From: Nocardioides dokdonensis FR1436
GTDB lineage: Bacteria > Actinomycetota > Actinomycetes > Propionibacteriales > Nocardioidaceae
Assembly: GCF_001653335.1 (NCBI RefSeq)
Contig: NZ_CP015079.1
Coordinates: 682,001-746,000 of the forward strand
Length of the DNA stretch: 64,000 bases
Direction: 5' to 3'
Position 1 is the stretch's first letter, and every line of letters starts with the position of its first letter. The notes beneath the pieces were generated by a model. It had not been told where the DNA came from. It did no database searches and was given only the letters and a program-made list of their open reading frames with translations. Both the position numbers and the translations under genes were made by a program. Positions 24,804 through 32,198 of this stretch are shown in pieces.

Positions 24804-25247
24804 TCAGACGTGGTTGAGCGCCTCGTTGTAGCGGCTCAGCAGCGCGATGAAGGTCTCGAGCTCGTCGGGGTCCCAGTCGTCGAGGCGGTCGGCGATCCAG
24901 CGACGACGCTGCTCCTTGACCTCCTCCAGCCGCGCCACCGCCGCGGGGCTCGCCGAGACCAGGGAGGCGCGGCCGTCGTCGGGGTCCTGGGTGCGCTCCA
25001 CCAGGCCCAGCTGGGTCAGGTGGGCGACCTGGCGACTGATGGCGCCCTTGTCGATGGTGAAGGTCTCGGCCATCGACGAAGCACGCACGGGGCCCTGGTC
25101 GGCCAGGTAGGACAGCATCAGGTACGACGCCGGCTGCAGCTCGGGGTGCACGGCACGGGACCGCAGCCCGATGACCCGCCGGATGCGACGGATCAGCACG
25201 CTGACCTCCTGCTCGAGGCGCTTGAGCGGCTCCGCGGGCGCGGTCAT
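24804..25247 (-). CDS. MarR-family transcriptional regulator
   Basis: A 147-residue winged-helix protein of normal MarR length. The DNA-binding part is RASSMAETFTIDKGAISRQV, followed by the wing RTQDPDDGRASLV. Dimerisation helices lie at both ends. The ATG overlaps the stop of the MFS exporter gene by 4 bp, so the regulator is made after its likely target. An inverted repeat over the exporter promoter at 26919-26939 is the natural operator. MarR proteins release DNA on binding phenolic compounds or drugs; the ligand here is not known. Confidence 0.93.
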   Translation of the reverse strand: MTAPAEPLKRLEQEVSVLIRRIRRVIGLRSRAVHPELQPASYLMLSYLADQGPVRASSMAETFTIDKGAISRQVAHLTQLGLVERTQDPDDGRASLVSASPAAVARLEEVKEQRRRWIADRLDDWDPDELETFIALLSRYNEALNHV

Positions 25248-26893
25248 CGCGCGCCGCCCGCCGGCGTGCTGCTGGCGTCGCGGACCTCGGTGTCCTCCAC
25301 CAGCTCGGCGGTGGCCTCGGGGGCGGTGTCCGCAGGCACCATGTCGTGGGTGGTGCGCAGCGGCACCTCACGGATGGCCAGCACGCAGAGCAGGGCCGCC
25401 AGCGCGAACGGCGTGGAGACCAGGAACAGGTAGCCGATGGAGTCGCCGAAGGCGTGCTCGAAGACCGCCCGCACCGGTGCCGGCAGCTGCGACAGGTCCG
25501 GGATGTCGTGGCTGGTGTGGCCCGCGTCCTCGATGCCCAGCCCGCGCAGCCCCTTCTGGACCGAGTCGGCCACCTGCGTGGCCAGCAGGGCGCCGAGCGC
25601 CGAGACGCCGACGGAGCCGCCGAGGGAGCGGAAGAAGGCGACGACCGAGCTGGCCGCCCCCAGGTCCGAGAGCGGCACGTTGTTCTGCACCGCGAGCACC
25701 AGGTTCTGCATCGTGGCACCGAGACCGACACCCAGGACGGCCATGAAGAGCCCGACGAGGGCGAGGGGGGTCGTCTCGTCGATGGTGCCGAGCAGGCCGA
25801 GGCCCACGACGACGAGGACCATGCCGCCGACCAGCCAGCGCTTCCACAGCCCGGTGGTGGTGATCCTCCGTCCGGAGGTGATCGAGGAGACCAGCAGGCC
25901 GCCGACCATGCAGATCGACATCAGGCCCGCCGCGGTGGGGCTCATGCCGCGGGCGATCTGGAAGTACTGGGACAGGTAGACCGTCGAGCCGAACATCGCG
26001 ACCCCGATCAGCACCGAGGCGGTGGTGGCCAGGGCGATGGTGCGGTCGCGGAAGAGCCGCAGCGGCACCACCGGGTCGATCGCCACGCGGGCCTCGACGT
26101 ACACCGCACCCATCACGACCAGCAGCCCACCGAGGACCATCAGCACCGAGGCGGTCGAGAACCAGTCGAACTGGTTGCCGCCCAGGCTGACCCAGACCAG
26201 CAGGATGCTGACACCCGCGACGATGAGAGTGGCGCCGGCGTAGTCGATGTGCACCTCGCGCTTCACGATCGGCAGGCGCAGGGTCTTCTGCAGCAGCACG
26301 AAGGCGAGCACGGCGACCGGGATGCCGACGTAGAAGGTGCCGCGCCAGCCGAGCGGCGAGTCCACGATCAGGCCGCCGATGAGCGGTCCGGAGACGGTGG
26401 CCAGGGCGAAGACGGCGCCGATGTAGCCGCTGTAGCGACCGCGCTCACGTGGCGGGATCATGCTGGCGATGACGACCTGGACCAGCGCGGTCAGGCCGCC
26501 GACGCCGAGGCCCTGCACCACCCGGGCCCCGATGAGGACCTCCATGCTCGGTGCGAGGCCGGCGATGAGCGAACCGATGCTGAAGATCACCAGCGCCGTC
26601 TGCACCAGCATCTTCTTGCTGAACTGGTCGGCGAGCTTGCCCCAGATCGGGGTGGTCGCCGTCATCGAGAGCAGCGTCGCCACGACCACCCACGTGTAGC
26701 CCGTCTGGCTGCCGTCGAGGTCGGCCACGATGCGCGGCAGCGCGTTGGAGACCACGGTGCTCGACAGCATCGCCACGAACATCGCGAGCAGCAGCCCACT
26801 GAGCGCCTCGAGCACCTGGCGGTGCGTCATGGCGACATCGACGTCGGCGGACGCTGACGACGCGGTCGCCGGGACGGGGGCTGGCTGGGTCAC
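25244..26893 (-). CDS. MFS drug exporter, DHA2 (EmrB/QacA) family
   Basis: A 549-residue membrane protein with about 14 helices, from the GTG at 26893. Motif VVSNALPRIVADL is in the first helices, then ATTPIWGKLADQFSKKM in the 2-3 loop (motif A) and GARVVQGLGVGGLTALVQ (motif C-like region). These identify the 14-helix drug:proton antiporter family. A downstream MarR regulator is translationally coupled. Two candidate promoters precede it: one with a palindrome over the -10 box, close to the gene, and a distal one whose transcript would begin with a 12-codon leader ORF and several hairpins. The exported compound is unknown. Confidence 0.93.
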   Translation of the reverse strand: MTQPAPVPATASSASADVDVAMTHRQVLEALSGLLLAMFVAMLSSTVVSNALPRIVADLDGSQTGYTWVVVATLLSMTATTPIWGKLADQFSKKMLVQTALVIFSIGSLIAGLAPSMEVLIGARVVQGLGVGGLTALVQVVIASMIPPRERGRYSGYIGAVFALATVSGPLIGGLIVDSPLGWRGTFYVGIPVAVLAFVLLQKTLRLPIVKREVHIDYAGATLIVAGVSILLVWVSLGGNQFDWFSTASVLMVLGGLLVVMGAVYVEARVAIDPVVPLRLFRDRTIALATTASVLIGVAMFGSTVYLSQYFQIARGMSPTAAGLMSICMVGGLLVSSITSGRRITTTGLWKRWLVGGMVLVVVGLGLLGTIDETTPLALVGLFMAVLGVGLGATMQNLVLAVQNNVPLSDLGAASSVVAFFRSLGGSVGVSALGALLATQVADSVQKGLRGLGIEDAGHTSHDIPDLSQLPAPVRAVFEHAFGDSIGYLFLVSTPFALAALLCVLAIREVPLRTTHDMVPADTAPEATAELVEDTEVRDASSTPAGGAR

Positions 26894-26918
26894 TGACTCT
26901 CGTTTCACGGGGGAGGTA

Positions 26919-26939
26919 ACGGTTGACCTGAGCAACCTT
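26919..26939. promoter_or_regulatory. Inverted repeat, MarR operator candidate
   Basis: GGTTG-ACCTGAG-CAACC (26921-26937) with one more compatible pair outside. It overlaps the -10 region and expected start of the proximal promoter of the exporter gene, so a bound MarR dimer would block transcription. The site is 26-46 bp before the GTG. Autoregulation is inferred from its place and from the linked marR gene. Confidence 0.55.
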
Positions 26940-26964
26940 ATTCCCCGTGGCGTCGATCTGCCAA
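26935..26964 (-). promoter_or_regulatory. Proximal promoter of the MFS-MarR operon
   Basis: On the minus strand TTGGCA (26964-26959) is separated by 18 bp from TAAGGT (26940-26935), a reasonable vegetative promoter for this GC content. The predicted start is about 35 nt before the GTG. The MarR-type inverted repeat covers the -10 box. Confidence 0.5.
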
Positions 26965-27121
26965 CCGAGCGCGCACCCCGGACGTGCAGCGACCCGCAGG
27001 TGTGGCTCTCGTGGAGAGCCGCACCCGGCGGACGGAGCCGGGTCACCTGCGGGTCGGGCAGCTGCTTGGAATTCGCCAGCAGCATCAGGGGCACTCCTGC
27101 CCCGTCGTCCTGCTGGGGCTG

Positions 27122-27160
27122 CTAGCGGGCAGCCACCTCACTCGTCCTGGAAGAACTCAT
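27122..27160 (-). CDS. 12-codon leader peptide ORF upstream of the exporter
   Basis: ATG at 27160 to TAG at 27124-27122 encodes MSSSRTSEVAAR. It has the strongest ribosome site noticed in the window: AAGGAGGT (27178-27171), 10 bases before the ATG. Its codons include AGT twice, TCT and AGG, all rare in this GC-rich genome, whereas real genes nearby use AGC, TCC and CGC. This combination suggests a sensor of ribosome speed rather than a product. The stop codon lies inside a hairpin. No close relative is recalled with certainty. Confidence 0.6.
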   Translation of the reverse strand: MSSSRTSEVAAR

Positions 27161-27192
27161 TCTCCGGACCACCTCCTTCCCGTGTACCGAAA

Positions 27193-27221
27193 ACGGTACG
27201 ACGCCGGGCACGGTCCGACAA
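27193..27221 (-). promoter_or_regulatory. Distal promoter with palindrome GTACCG-TTTT-CGGTAC
   Basis: On the minus strand TTGTCG (27221-27216), 17 bp, then TACCGT (27198-27193). The -10 box lies in the palindrome GTACCG-TTTT-CGGTAC (27199-27184), a TetR-like operator shape, which also covers the expected start. The transcript would begin just before the leader ribosome site. The cognate regulator is not in the window unless it is the linked MarR protein, which seems less likely. Confidence 0.45.
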
Positions 27222-27246
27222 GGGGTTTTGACACGCTCCCACGCAG

Positions 27247-28272
27247 CTACGCGTCGAGGTCGATCGCGGTCAGCACGGCGGCCAGGGCGAGCGGCTCCTC
27301 GGAGCTCGTCCGAGCCCCCAGCGCGGTGTCGGCGAGCTTGATGACGTGCTCGCCTCCGTGGGCGAGCGCCTGCTCGAGCACCTCGTCCGGGGTGTGCGCC
27401 CCCAACCGCGGGACCGGGCGGGTGTCGGGTGGCAGGTACGCCGCCACGACGGCCGCGGTCGCCGACCAGGCCGCCTCGAGGCTGGCGGACCACATGGCTT
27501 CCGGGAGCGAGGGCAGGGCGTTGAGCACGGCCTGGGGTGCCGTCGCCGCGTGCACGAGCATCGTCGCGTTGCCGTGGGCGCGGGCGGCGTACTGCGCGAG
27601 GACGGCGTCGACCAGGGACCGGAGGGCCTCGGGGACGTCGGCGGACCGATCGGGCGGCGCGAGCGACCTGACCGCCCGGCGCCAACCGCCGGTCTCGTCC
27701 AGCTGGGCGATCCGGTTGCGGATGCCGTGCTCCTGCCGGGGCACGGGCGGCACCAGGGTGAGCGCCCGCGCCGCGCTCAGCCGACCGGCCGGCGCGACCT
27801 GCGGCACCGGCTGCCAGCGCGCGGCCCAGTAGGCCAGGGCGTGGGCGAGCTCCTGGCGGCGCGGCGCGGTCTCCTCGGCGCGCAGCGCCCGGACCGCGTG
27901 GCCGACCCGGATCACGCCGTGCGTGGCCCCGGCCGCGATGCCGGGCAGGAGCCGGGGCCACCAGCGGACCAGGGTCGTGGCCCAAGCCTCCTGCTCGACC
28001 TCGGCGCGGAAGAAGTCGATCCAGTCCCCGCTGCGCACCGGGTCGCCGAGCGGGTCGCGCCAGGCCGCGGCGTCGATGCGGTCGATCCCTCGCGGGACGT
28101 CCTCGAGCCCCCTGATGTAGCCGTCGGTCCAGCGGTGCACCCGGTCCTCGTGCCCGAGCCTGGCCAGCGCCTCGGCGACCATCGGGCCGTGGTTGGAGAG
28201 CCAGCCCTCGCGCTCGGGACCCGTGTGGTGGAAGCGCTCGAGCGCCTCGTCGTAGCTGCCGGTGGTGATCAT
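27247..28272 (-). CDS. Questin oxidase family protein
   Basis: A 341-residue protein of the questin oxidase family, whose fungal founder opens the ring of the anthraquinone questin. Landmarks are FHHTGPEREGWLSNHGPMVAEAL at the N-terminus, HGVIRVGHAVRAL in the middle and HGGEHVIKLADTAL near the end. No classical FAD or NADPH motif is visible, as usual for this family. It is divergent from a SoxR-type regulator with a 39-bp intergenic region, and the predicted promoter would give a nearly leaderless transcript. A role in quinone detoxification is inferred from family plus regulator. Confidence 0.8.
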   Translation of the reverse strand: MITTGSYDEALERFHHTGPEREGWLSNHGPMVAEALARLGHEDRVHRWTDGYIRGLEDVPRGIDRIDAAAWRDPLGDPVRSGDWIDFFRAEVEQEAWATTLVRWWPRLLPGIAAGATHGVIRVGHAVRALRAEETAPRRQELAHALAYWAARWQPVPQVAPAGRLSAARALTLVPPVPRQEHGIRNRIAQLDETGGWRRAVRSLAPPDRSADVPEALRSLVDAVLAQYAARAHGNATMLVHAATAPQAVLNALPSLPEAMWSASLEAAWSATAAVVAAYLPPDTRPVPRLGAHTPDEVLEQALAHGGEHVIKLADTALGARTSSEEPLALAAVLTAIDLDA

Positions 28273-28278
28273 GCGACG

Positions 28279-28309
28279 ATTCGATTACATCAAGTGGACT
28301 TGAGGTCAA
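28279..28309 (-). promoter_or_regulatory. SoxR-type operator-promoter
   Basis: On the minus strand TTGACC (28309-28304) and TCGAAT (28284-28279) are separated by exactly 19 bp, the long spacer of MerR-family targets. Inside the spacer lies the palindrome TCAAGT-CC-ACTTGA (28303-28290), which resembles known SoxR boxes. Transcription would start at or next to the ATG of the questin-oxidase gene. The divergent soxR gene starts 3 bp from the -35 box and could be autoregulated. Confidence 0.65.
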
Positions 28310-28311
28310 GC

Positions 28312-28770
28312 ATGGATCGACGGGACCTGCTCACCATCGGCGAGGTGGCGCGGCGCTCGGGGGTCGCGCCCTCCGCCTTGCGCTACTACGAGTCGCTGGG
28401 TCTGGTCACCAGCACCCGCACCCCCGGAGACCGGCGGCGCTACGAGCGCGCGGCGCTGCGCCGCGTGGCGGTGATCCGCGCGGCCCAGCGGGTGGGGCTG
28501 AGCCTGGAGGAGATCGGCGCCGCCTTCGAGGGCGTGCCGGTGGACGCAGCCCCCACCCGCGCCCAGTGGACCCGGATGTCCGCACGGTGGCGGCCGGCGC
28601 TCGAACGGCGCATCGCCGACCTGGAGCGGGTGCGCGACGACCTCACCGGCTGCATCGGGTGCGGCTGCCTGTCCCTGCAGCGGTGCCGGCTCTACAACCC
28701 CGACGACGACCTGGGCGACGAGGGCTCCGGCTCGCGCCGGCTGTTCCCGGACGAGACCGACGCGGACTGA
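28312..28770 (+). CDS. soxR: SoxR-type redox-sensing MerR regulator
   Basis: A 152-residue MerR-family protein. The helix-turn-helix is LTIGEVARRSGVAPSALRYY with wing RTPGDRRRYERAALRRV. A long dimerisation helix follows. The C-terminal CIGCGCLSLQRC has the C-x2-C-x-C-x5-C spacing that binds the [2Fe-2S] cluster of SoxR. Oxidation of this cluster, often by quinones or phenazines in actinobacteria, switches the 19-bp-spacer promoter on. That promoter here faces the questin-oxidase gene. Length is standard. Confidence 0.93.
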   Translation: MDRRDLLTIGEVARRSGVAPSALRYYESLGLVTSTRTPGDRRRYERAALRRVAVIRAAQRVGLSLEEIGAAFEGVPVDAAPTRAQWTRMSARWRPALERRIADLERVRDDLTGCIGCGCLSLQRCRLYNPDDDLGDEGSGSRRLFPDETDAD

Positions 28771-28775
28771 GGAGC

Positions 28776-30170
28776 CTAGGCGGCGTAGGCGAGGTCGATC
28801 TGGAGGTCGGGTTCGTAGATCTCGAGGGTGCTGGTCGGCTGTGGGCGTCGGGGTGTCTGGGGTAGGCGTCGGGTGCCGGTGTGGTCGACGAGGTAGTGGG
28901 CGCCGTGGGGGTCTTGCCAGAGGTAGATGCCGGGGACGGGTTGGTGGACCTGCCAGTCGCCGTGGGTCTTGATGCGGTGGTGGGTGGTGGTGAGGGGGCC
29001 GTAGTTCCCGAGCACGCTGGGACCACCGGTGCCGTCTGGTTGGTAGGGCACGGTGTGGTCGATCTGCATCGTGGTGCTGGTGCAGGTGGCGTAGGGGAAG
29101 GTGTCGGCCGGCGTCATCAGACGCACGGCCTGTCGATGTCGGGCGGGGATCTCGTAGGCATCGACAGGGACCTGGTGGGCGAGGTCGATGACGGGCTGGA
29201 TGCGGAAGCGGGCCCGGGGGCCGAGGGTTTCGCGGAGCCAGGTGGTGGTGAGGGGGCCGTGGCCCTCGAGTCGGGCGATGGGTTCGAGGGGGTGACCGTG
29301 GGTGTCGAGCTCGTGCTCGCCGCGGCCGTCGAGGTGCACCACCAGGGTCACGTCGAGGTCCGGCGTCTGGTCGGGGCCGGTGCCGGTGGCGAGCTGGAGG
29401 GCGGCCAGGACGCGGCGGTCGTCGATGGTGATGCTGCGCTCGTCGGTGCGGGTCTCGTCGTCCTCGTCGTGAGCGCCTGGTTCGTCGGGCAGGGTCTGGG
29501 CGAGCTGGGCGGCGCGGGTGGTGATGGCGGTGTCGAGGGCGGTGATGGTGGCGATGTCGGCGCGGATGCGGAAGGAGGCCATCCCGTGCTCGCCTCGGCC
29601 GATGATTTTCGCGAAGCGGGCCTTCTTGGCGCGTTCTTCCTTCTCGCGGGCCAGGGCGGGGGCGGCGGTGGCGACCTTGCCGGCGACGAGGGCCTCGAAG
29701 CGGGTCCAGGGGATGCGTCCGTCGGCTGATTCGGCGACCTCGGCGTCGACGTGGGCGGCTTCGGCGAGCGACAGCTCGCGGGTCTTGGTCACGACGTGGC
29801 GGGCGTAGGAGGCGCGGACCTCGCCTGCTTGGACGCGGGCCCAGAGCACCGGGTGGCGGTGGCGCAGGTCCTGGGCGTCGGCGATCAGGGCGATCGCGGC
29901 GTGGGTGGTGCGTCCGATGCGGGCGCCGAGCTCGGCGGCGGCGAACTCGGAGACCTCGCTGACCCCGGTGCCGCCGTAGCGGCGGCCCTGCTCACGTCCC
30001 GGGAGCCGGGTCTGGTGCGGGTCGAGGCGGTCCACGGAGTGCAGGACGGCCCACTGGTAGGCGACCTCGAGGAGCCCGACCTCGGAGCGTTGCAGCAGCT
30101 CGGCGTGGCGGGAGGCTGCGTCGAGGACCTGGTCCTCGCTCATGTCCTCCCGCGCCTGTGTCCCGAGCAT
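28776..30170 (-). CDS. DUF222/HNH endonuclease domain protein
   Basis: A 464-residue protein from the ATG at 30170 (an internal ATG nine codons on is possible). The DUF222 region covers most of the protein (HAAIALIADAQDLRHRHPVLW, VRASYARHVVTKTREL). The C-terminal HNH part has QIDHTVPYQPDG, VLGNYGPLTTTHHRIKTHGDW with the expected Asp-His and Asn-His positions. These 13E12-repeat-type genes are numerous and variable in actinobacterial genomes; their function is not settled. Its codon use differs from neighbours, with more CGA, CTA and CCA. A clear promoter lies directly upstream. Confidence 0.85.
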   Translation of the reverse strand: MLGTQAREDMSEDQVLDAASRHAELLQRSEVGLLEVAYQWAVLHSVDRLDPHQTRLPGREQGRRYGGTGVSEVSEFAAAELGARIGRTTHAAIALIADAQDLRHRHPVLWARVQAGEVRASYARHVVTKTRELSLAEAAHVDAEVAESADGRIPWTRFEALVAGKVATAAPALAREKEERAKKARFAKIIGRGEHGMASFRIRADIATITALDTAITTRAAQLAQTLPDEPGAHDEDDETRTDERSITIDDRRVLAALQLATGTGPDQTPDLDVTLVVHLDGRGEHELDTHGHPLEPIARLEGHGPLTTTWLRETLGPRARFRIQPVIDLAHQVPVDAYEIPARHRQAVRLMTPADTFPYATCTSTTMQIDHTVPYQPDGTGGPSVLGNYGPLTTTHHRIKTHGDWQVHQPVPGIYLWQDPHGAHYLVDHTGTRRLPQTPRRPQPTSTLEIYEPDLQIDLAYAA

Positions 30171-30177
30171 GCCCCCG

Positions 30178-30205
30178 ATTTTACTCGCACACCAGTTCGA
30201 GTCAA
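30178..30205 (-). promoter_or_regulatory. Promoter of the HNH gene
   Basis: On the minus strand TTGACT (30205-30200), 16 bp, then TAAAAT (30183-30178). Both boxes are close to consensus, unusual for this GC-rich window. The predicted start is only a few bases before the ATG, so the message would be almost leaderless. Confidence 0.6.
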
Positions 30206-30517
30206 GAGGTCTCCCACCGTCTGTGGACAGCCGTCGGGCTGGTCGCCAGCACCGGCCGCGCCTGCCGCCGTCGGCCCGCGGTCGTGCCGCGGTCAGGCCG
30301 CTGGGCGGTGCCGCAGCAACCATGTCCACCCTGCAACTGGTTGCTGACGCACCGCCCAACCGCCCGGCTCCTGCCACGTAGCGTGCCCCCGCGGCCTGGC
30401 GGCTGGTGAGTACTCAGCTCGAGGTATTCGTCCATCTTGTCGACCTACCGCCGGTGCGACAACGGCCAACGGAGGCGTTCCCCGAGGGCGCGGGCACGCT
30501 GGCTCCGGAGCACCCCG
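30206..30517. other. Intergenic region without a gene
   Basis: About 310 bp between the HNH promoter and the end of the next minus-strand gene. Reading frames here lack ribosome sites and protein-like composition. The one clear structure is the imperfect palindrome at 30303-30357. Nothing else was recognised. Confidence 0.6.
30303..30357. repeat. 55-bp imperfect palindrome
   Basis: GGGCGGTG-C, two unpaired bases, CAGCAACC, a 17-base loop, GGTTGCTG, two unpaired bases, G-CACCGCCC. The arms give 9 plus 8 base pairs. It lies about 160 bp beyond the stop of the secreted-protein gene and 130 bp before the HNH gene. It could be a factor-independent stop without U tract, or a remnant of an element end. 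No flanking direct repeat was noticed. Confidence 0.5.
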
Positions 30518-31123
30518 TCAGTCGTGGCCGACGTCCCAGAGCTTCGAGACGACCTTGCCGTTCTTGAAGGTGATGAACGACCACCGCCAGAACGCCATCA
30601 TGTCGTAGACGCAGGTCCTCCGGCCGTTGTAGGCGGAGCAGTCCTTGCCGCGGAAGCCGACCACCTCACGCACCTCCGACCGGGTCATCCCGCGCCGCAC
30701 CTTCTTGAACTCGCGTCGCGAGACGGTCTTCTTGTACGTCTTCTGGTCGACGTCGACCTCCTGGACCCGGATGGCCTTGTTGCCGTTGCACCAGGCGGTG
30801 GTCCGGGAGCGGTAGGTGCCGACATCGACCCGGGGGAAGTGGACGCCGGGCAGGGCGCCGCGCCAGCGGTAGGTGTTCGACTCGTCCGTCTCGAGGTTGG
30901 TGAGGACCCACTTCACGCGGGGCGCCACCTGGTTCTTCGAGCAGCTGACGTAGGGGCTCTGCACGCCGCCCTGCTCGTTCTTGGGAGCGGGGACGCCGTA
31001 CGCCGCCGAGATCCTGGGGGTCGCCGGCGACCCGGCGTGGGCGACAGCGGGGACGCCGGCGGTGAGCAGTGCCGTGGCGAGCAGCCCTCCGGCGAGGGCG
31101 TGGATGGAATGACCCTGGTGCAT
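30518..31123 (-). CDS. Secreted protein with BamE/SmpA-like domain
   Basis: A 201-residue protein. The signal peptide MHQGHSIHALAGGLLATALL ends at about residue 30 (AHAG). A beta-rich middle has four cysteines spread over it. Near the C-terminus FKKVRRGMTRSEVREVVGF and a final FITFKNGKVVSK match the beta-alpha pattern of BamE/SmpA-like or BLIP-like domains, which bind other proteins. GGAG lies before the ATG at 31123. The partner is unknown, and no outer membrane exists in this organism, so a BAM role is excluded. Confidence 0.65.
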   Translation of the reverse strand: MHQGHSIHALAGGLLATALLTAGVPAVAHAGSPATPRISAAYGVPAPKNEQGGVQSPYVSCSKNQVAPRVKWVLTNLETDESNTYRWRGALPGVHFPRVDVGTYRSRTTAWCNGNKAIRVQEVDVDQKTYKKTVSRREFKKVRRGMTRSEVREVVGFRGKDCSAYNGRRTCVYDMMAFWRWSFITFKNGKVVSKLWDVGHD

Positions 31124-31206
31124 GTCGATCTCCGGTCTGGGGGGTGGTCGACAGCGCTCGTCGCCGTCACCGACCTCTCGAGCATCCGCCGCCTCCAGGA
31201 CAGGCG

Positions 31207-31815
31207 CTACCCGCAGATGGGGGATGCGGGCAGGTAGCGGCGCACCACGAGCCGCGGCATCGAGCTCGCGACGGCGTCGGTGGTCCCGACCACCTCGAAA
31301 CCCACCTTCTCGAACATGGCTCGGGTGCCGACGAAGGCCATCGTCAGGTCCATCCGCTCCCCCGCCGGGTCGACCGGGTAGGCCTCCACCGCCGGCGCGC
31401 CCTCGGCGGCGGCCCACGCGACGGCACCCTCCAGCAGCGGCGTCGTCACCCCCTGACGCCGGTGCCCGGCGCGCACCACGACGTAGATGATGCTCCACAC
31501 CGCCACGTCGTCGAGCGGACGGTTCACCCGCGACGAGACCAGCCTGGGGTTGTCCGCGCGCGGACCGATGCTGCACCAGCCGGCGGGCGTGCCGTCGCGG
31601 TAGGTGAGCACCCCCGGCGGCCGCTCGCGCTCGCACAGCGCCCGCGCGGCCCGCTCGCGGCTGCCCTGACCCAGCTCCTCGATCTGCTTCGCCCCGAGGC
31701 GGTGCGAGAGGCACCAGCAGTGCGACGCACGCCGGTTCGGGTTGAGGACGTCGGCGAAGTCCTCGAACCGGTCGGGGGTGACCGGGTGCGTCTCCCAGGT
31801 CGTGGCGCCGGCCAT
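31207..31815 (-). CDS. GNAT-family N-acetyltransferase
   Basis: A 202-residue protein from the ATG at 31815. The acetyl-CoA site lies in YVVVRAGHRRQGVTTPLLEGAV with the RRQG core. The N-terminal half has NRRASHCWCLSHRLG, a pattern seen in a GNAT subgroup of actinobacteria. The C-terminal MFEKVGFEVV strand is also typical. The start lies 2 bp after the stop of the VOC gene, so the two form an operon. The substrate is unknown; pairing with a VOC protein sometimes marks small-molecule resistance. Confidence 0.85.
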   Translation of the reverse strand: MAGATTWETHPVTPDRFEDFADVLNPNRRASHCWCLSHRLGAKQIEELGQGSRERAARALCERERPPGVLTYRDGTPAGWCSIGPRADNPRLVSSRVNRPLDDVAVWSIIYVVVRAGHRRQGVTTPLLEGAVAWAAAEGAPAVEAYPVDPAGERMDLTMAFVGTRAMFEKVGFEVVGTTDAVASSMPRLVVRRYLPASPICG

Positions 31816-31817
31816 CG

Positions 31818-32174
31818 TCAGCCGAGCTGCTGCAGCGCCCAGGAGTTGCCGTCGGGATCGCTGAACCGGGCGTACCGGACACCGCCCATGTCCTCGACGT
31901 CGGTGACGTCGACCCCGCGCTCGCGCAGCTCCGCGCAGGCGGCGTGGACGTCGTCGACGACCAGGTGCAGCCCGGCGACGGGGGCCGCCTCGGGGCCGCC
32001 GACCCCGAGGACCACCGAGCAGGCCGATCCCGGCGGGGTCAGCTGGACGATCCGCATGCCGTTGCCGGGCTCGACGTCGTGGTCGAGCCCGAAGCCGACC
32101 TGCTCGACGTAGAAGGCCCGGCTCCGGTCGATGTCGGTGGAGCGCAGCGGTACCAGCTCGAGTCGCATGTCCAT
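31818..32174 (-). CDS. VOC-family (glyoxalase/bleomycin resistance-like) protein
   Basis: A 118-residue protein with the two beta-alpha-beta-beta-beta modules of the VOC fold. The first is LVPLRSTDIDRSRAFYVEQ. The second is AGLHLVVDDVHAACAELRERG, ending RYARFSDPDGNSWALQQ with the C-terminal metal-ligand region. GGGTGG precedes the ATG at 32174; a second ATG two codons on is possible. The family covers isomerases, dioxygenases and drug-binding proteins, so no reaction can be named. It is followed at once by a GNAT gene. Confidence 0.87.
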   Translation of the reverse strand: MDMRLELVPLRSTDIDRSRAFYVEQVGFGLDHDVEPGNGMRIVQLTPPGSACSVVLGVGGPEAAPVAGLHLVVDDVHAACAELRERGVDVTDVEDMGGVRYARFSDPDGNSWALQQLG

Positions 32175-32198
32175 GCACCCACCCTGGCGCCCCCGGGC

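Larger units (their letters stand above)
26894..27186 (-). promoter_or_regulatory. Structured leader region upstream of the MFS exporter
   Basis: A 293-bp stretch with no protein-length gene. In transcript order it holds the 12-codon leader ORF, a hairpin made from the end of that ORF (27134-27129 with 27122-27117), a strong GGGGCA/TGCCCC hairpin (27103-27098 with 27093-27088), and a 7-bp stem with three-base loop (27020-27014 with 27010-27004). The proximal promoter and MarR operator follow. Overlapping stems after a short, rare-codon ORF resemble translation-dependent attenuators of antibiotic resistance genes. No U tract was seen, so terminator function is uncertain. Confidence 0.5.
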
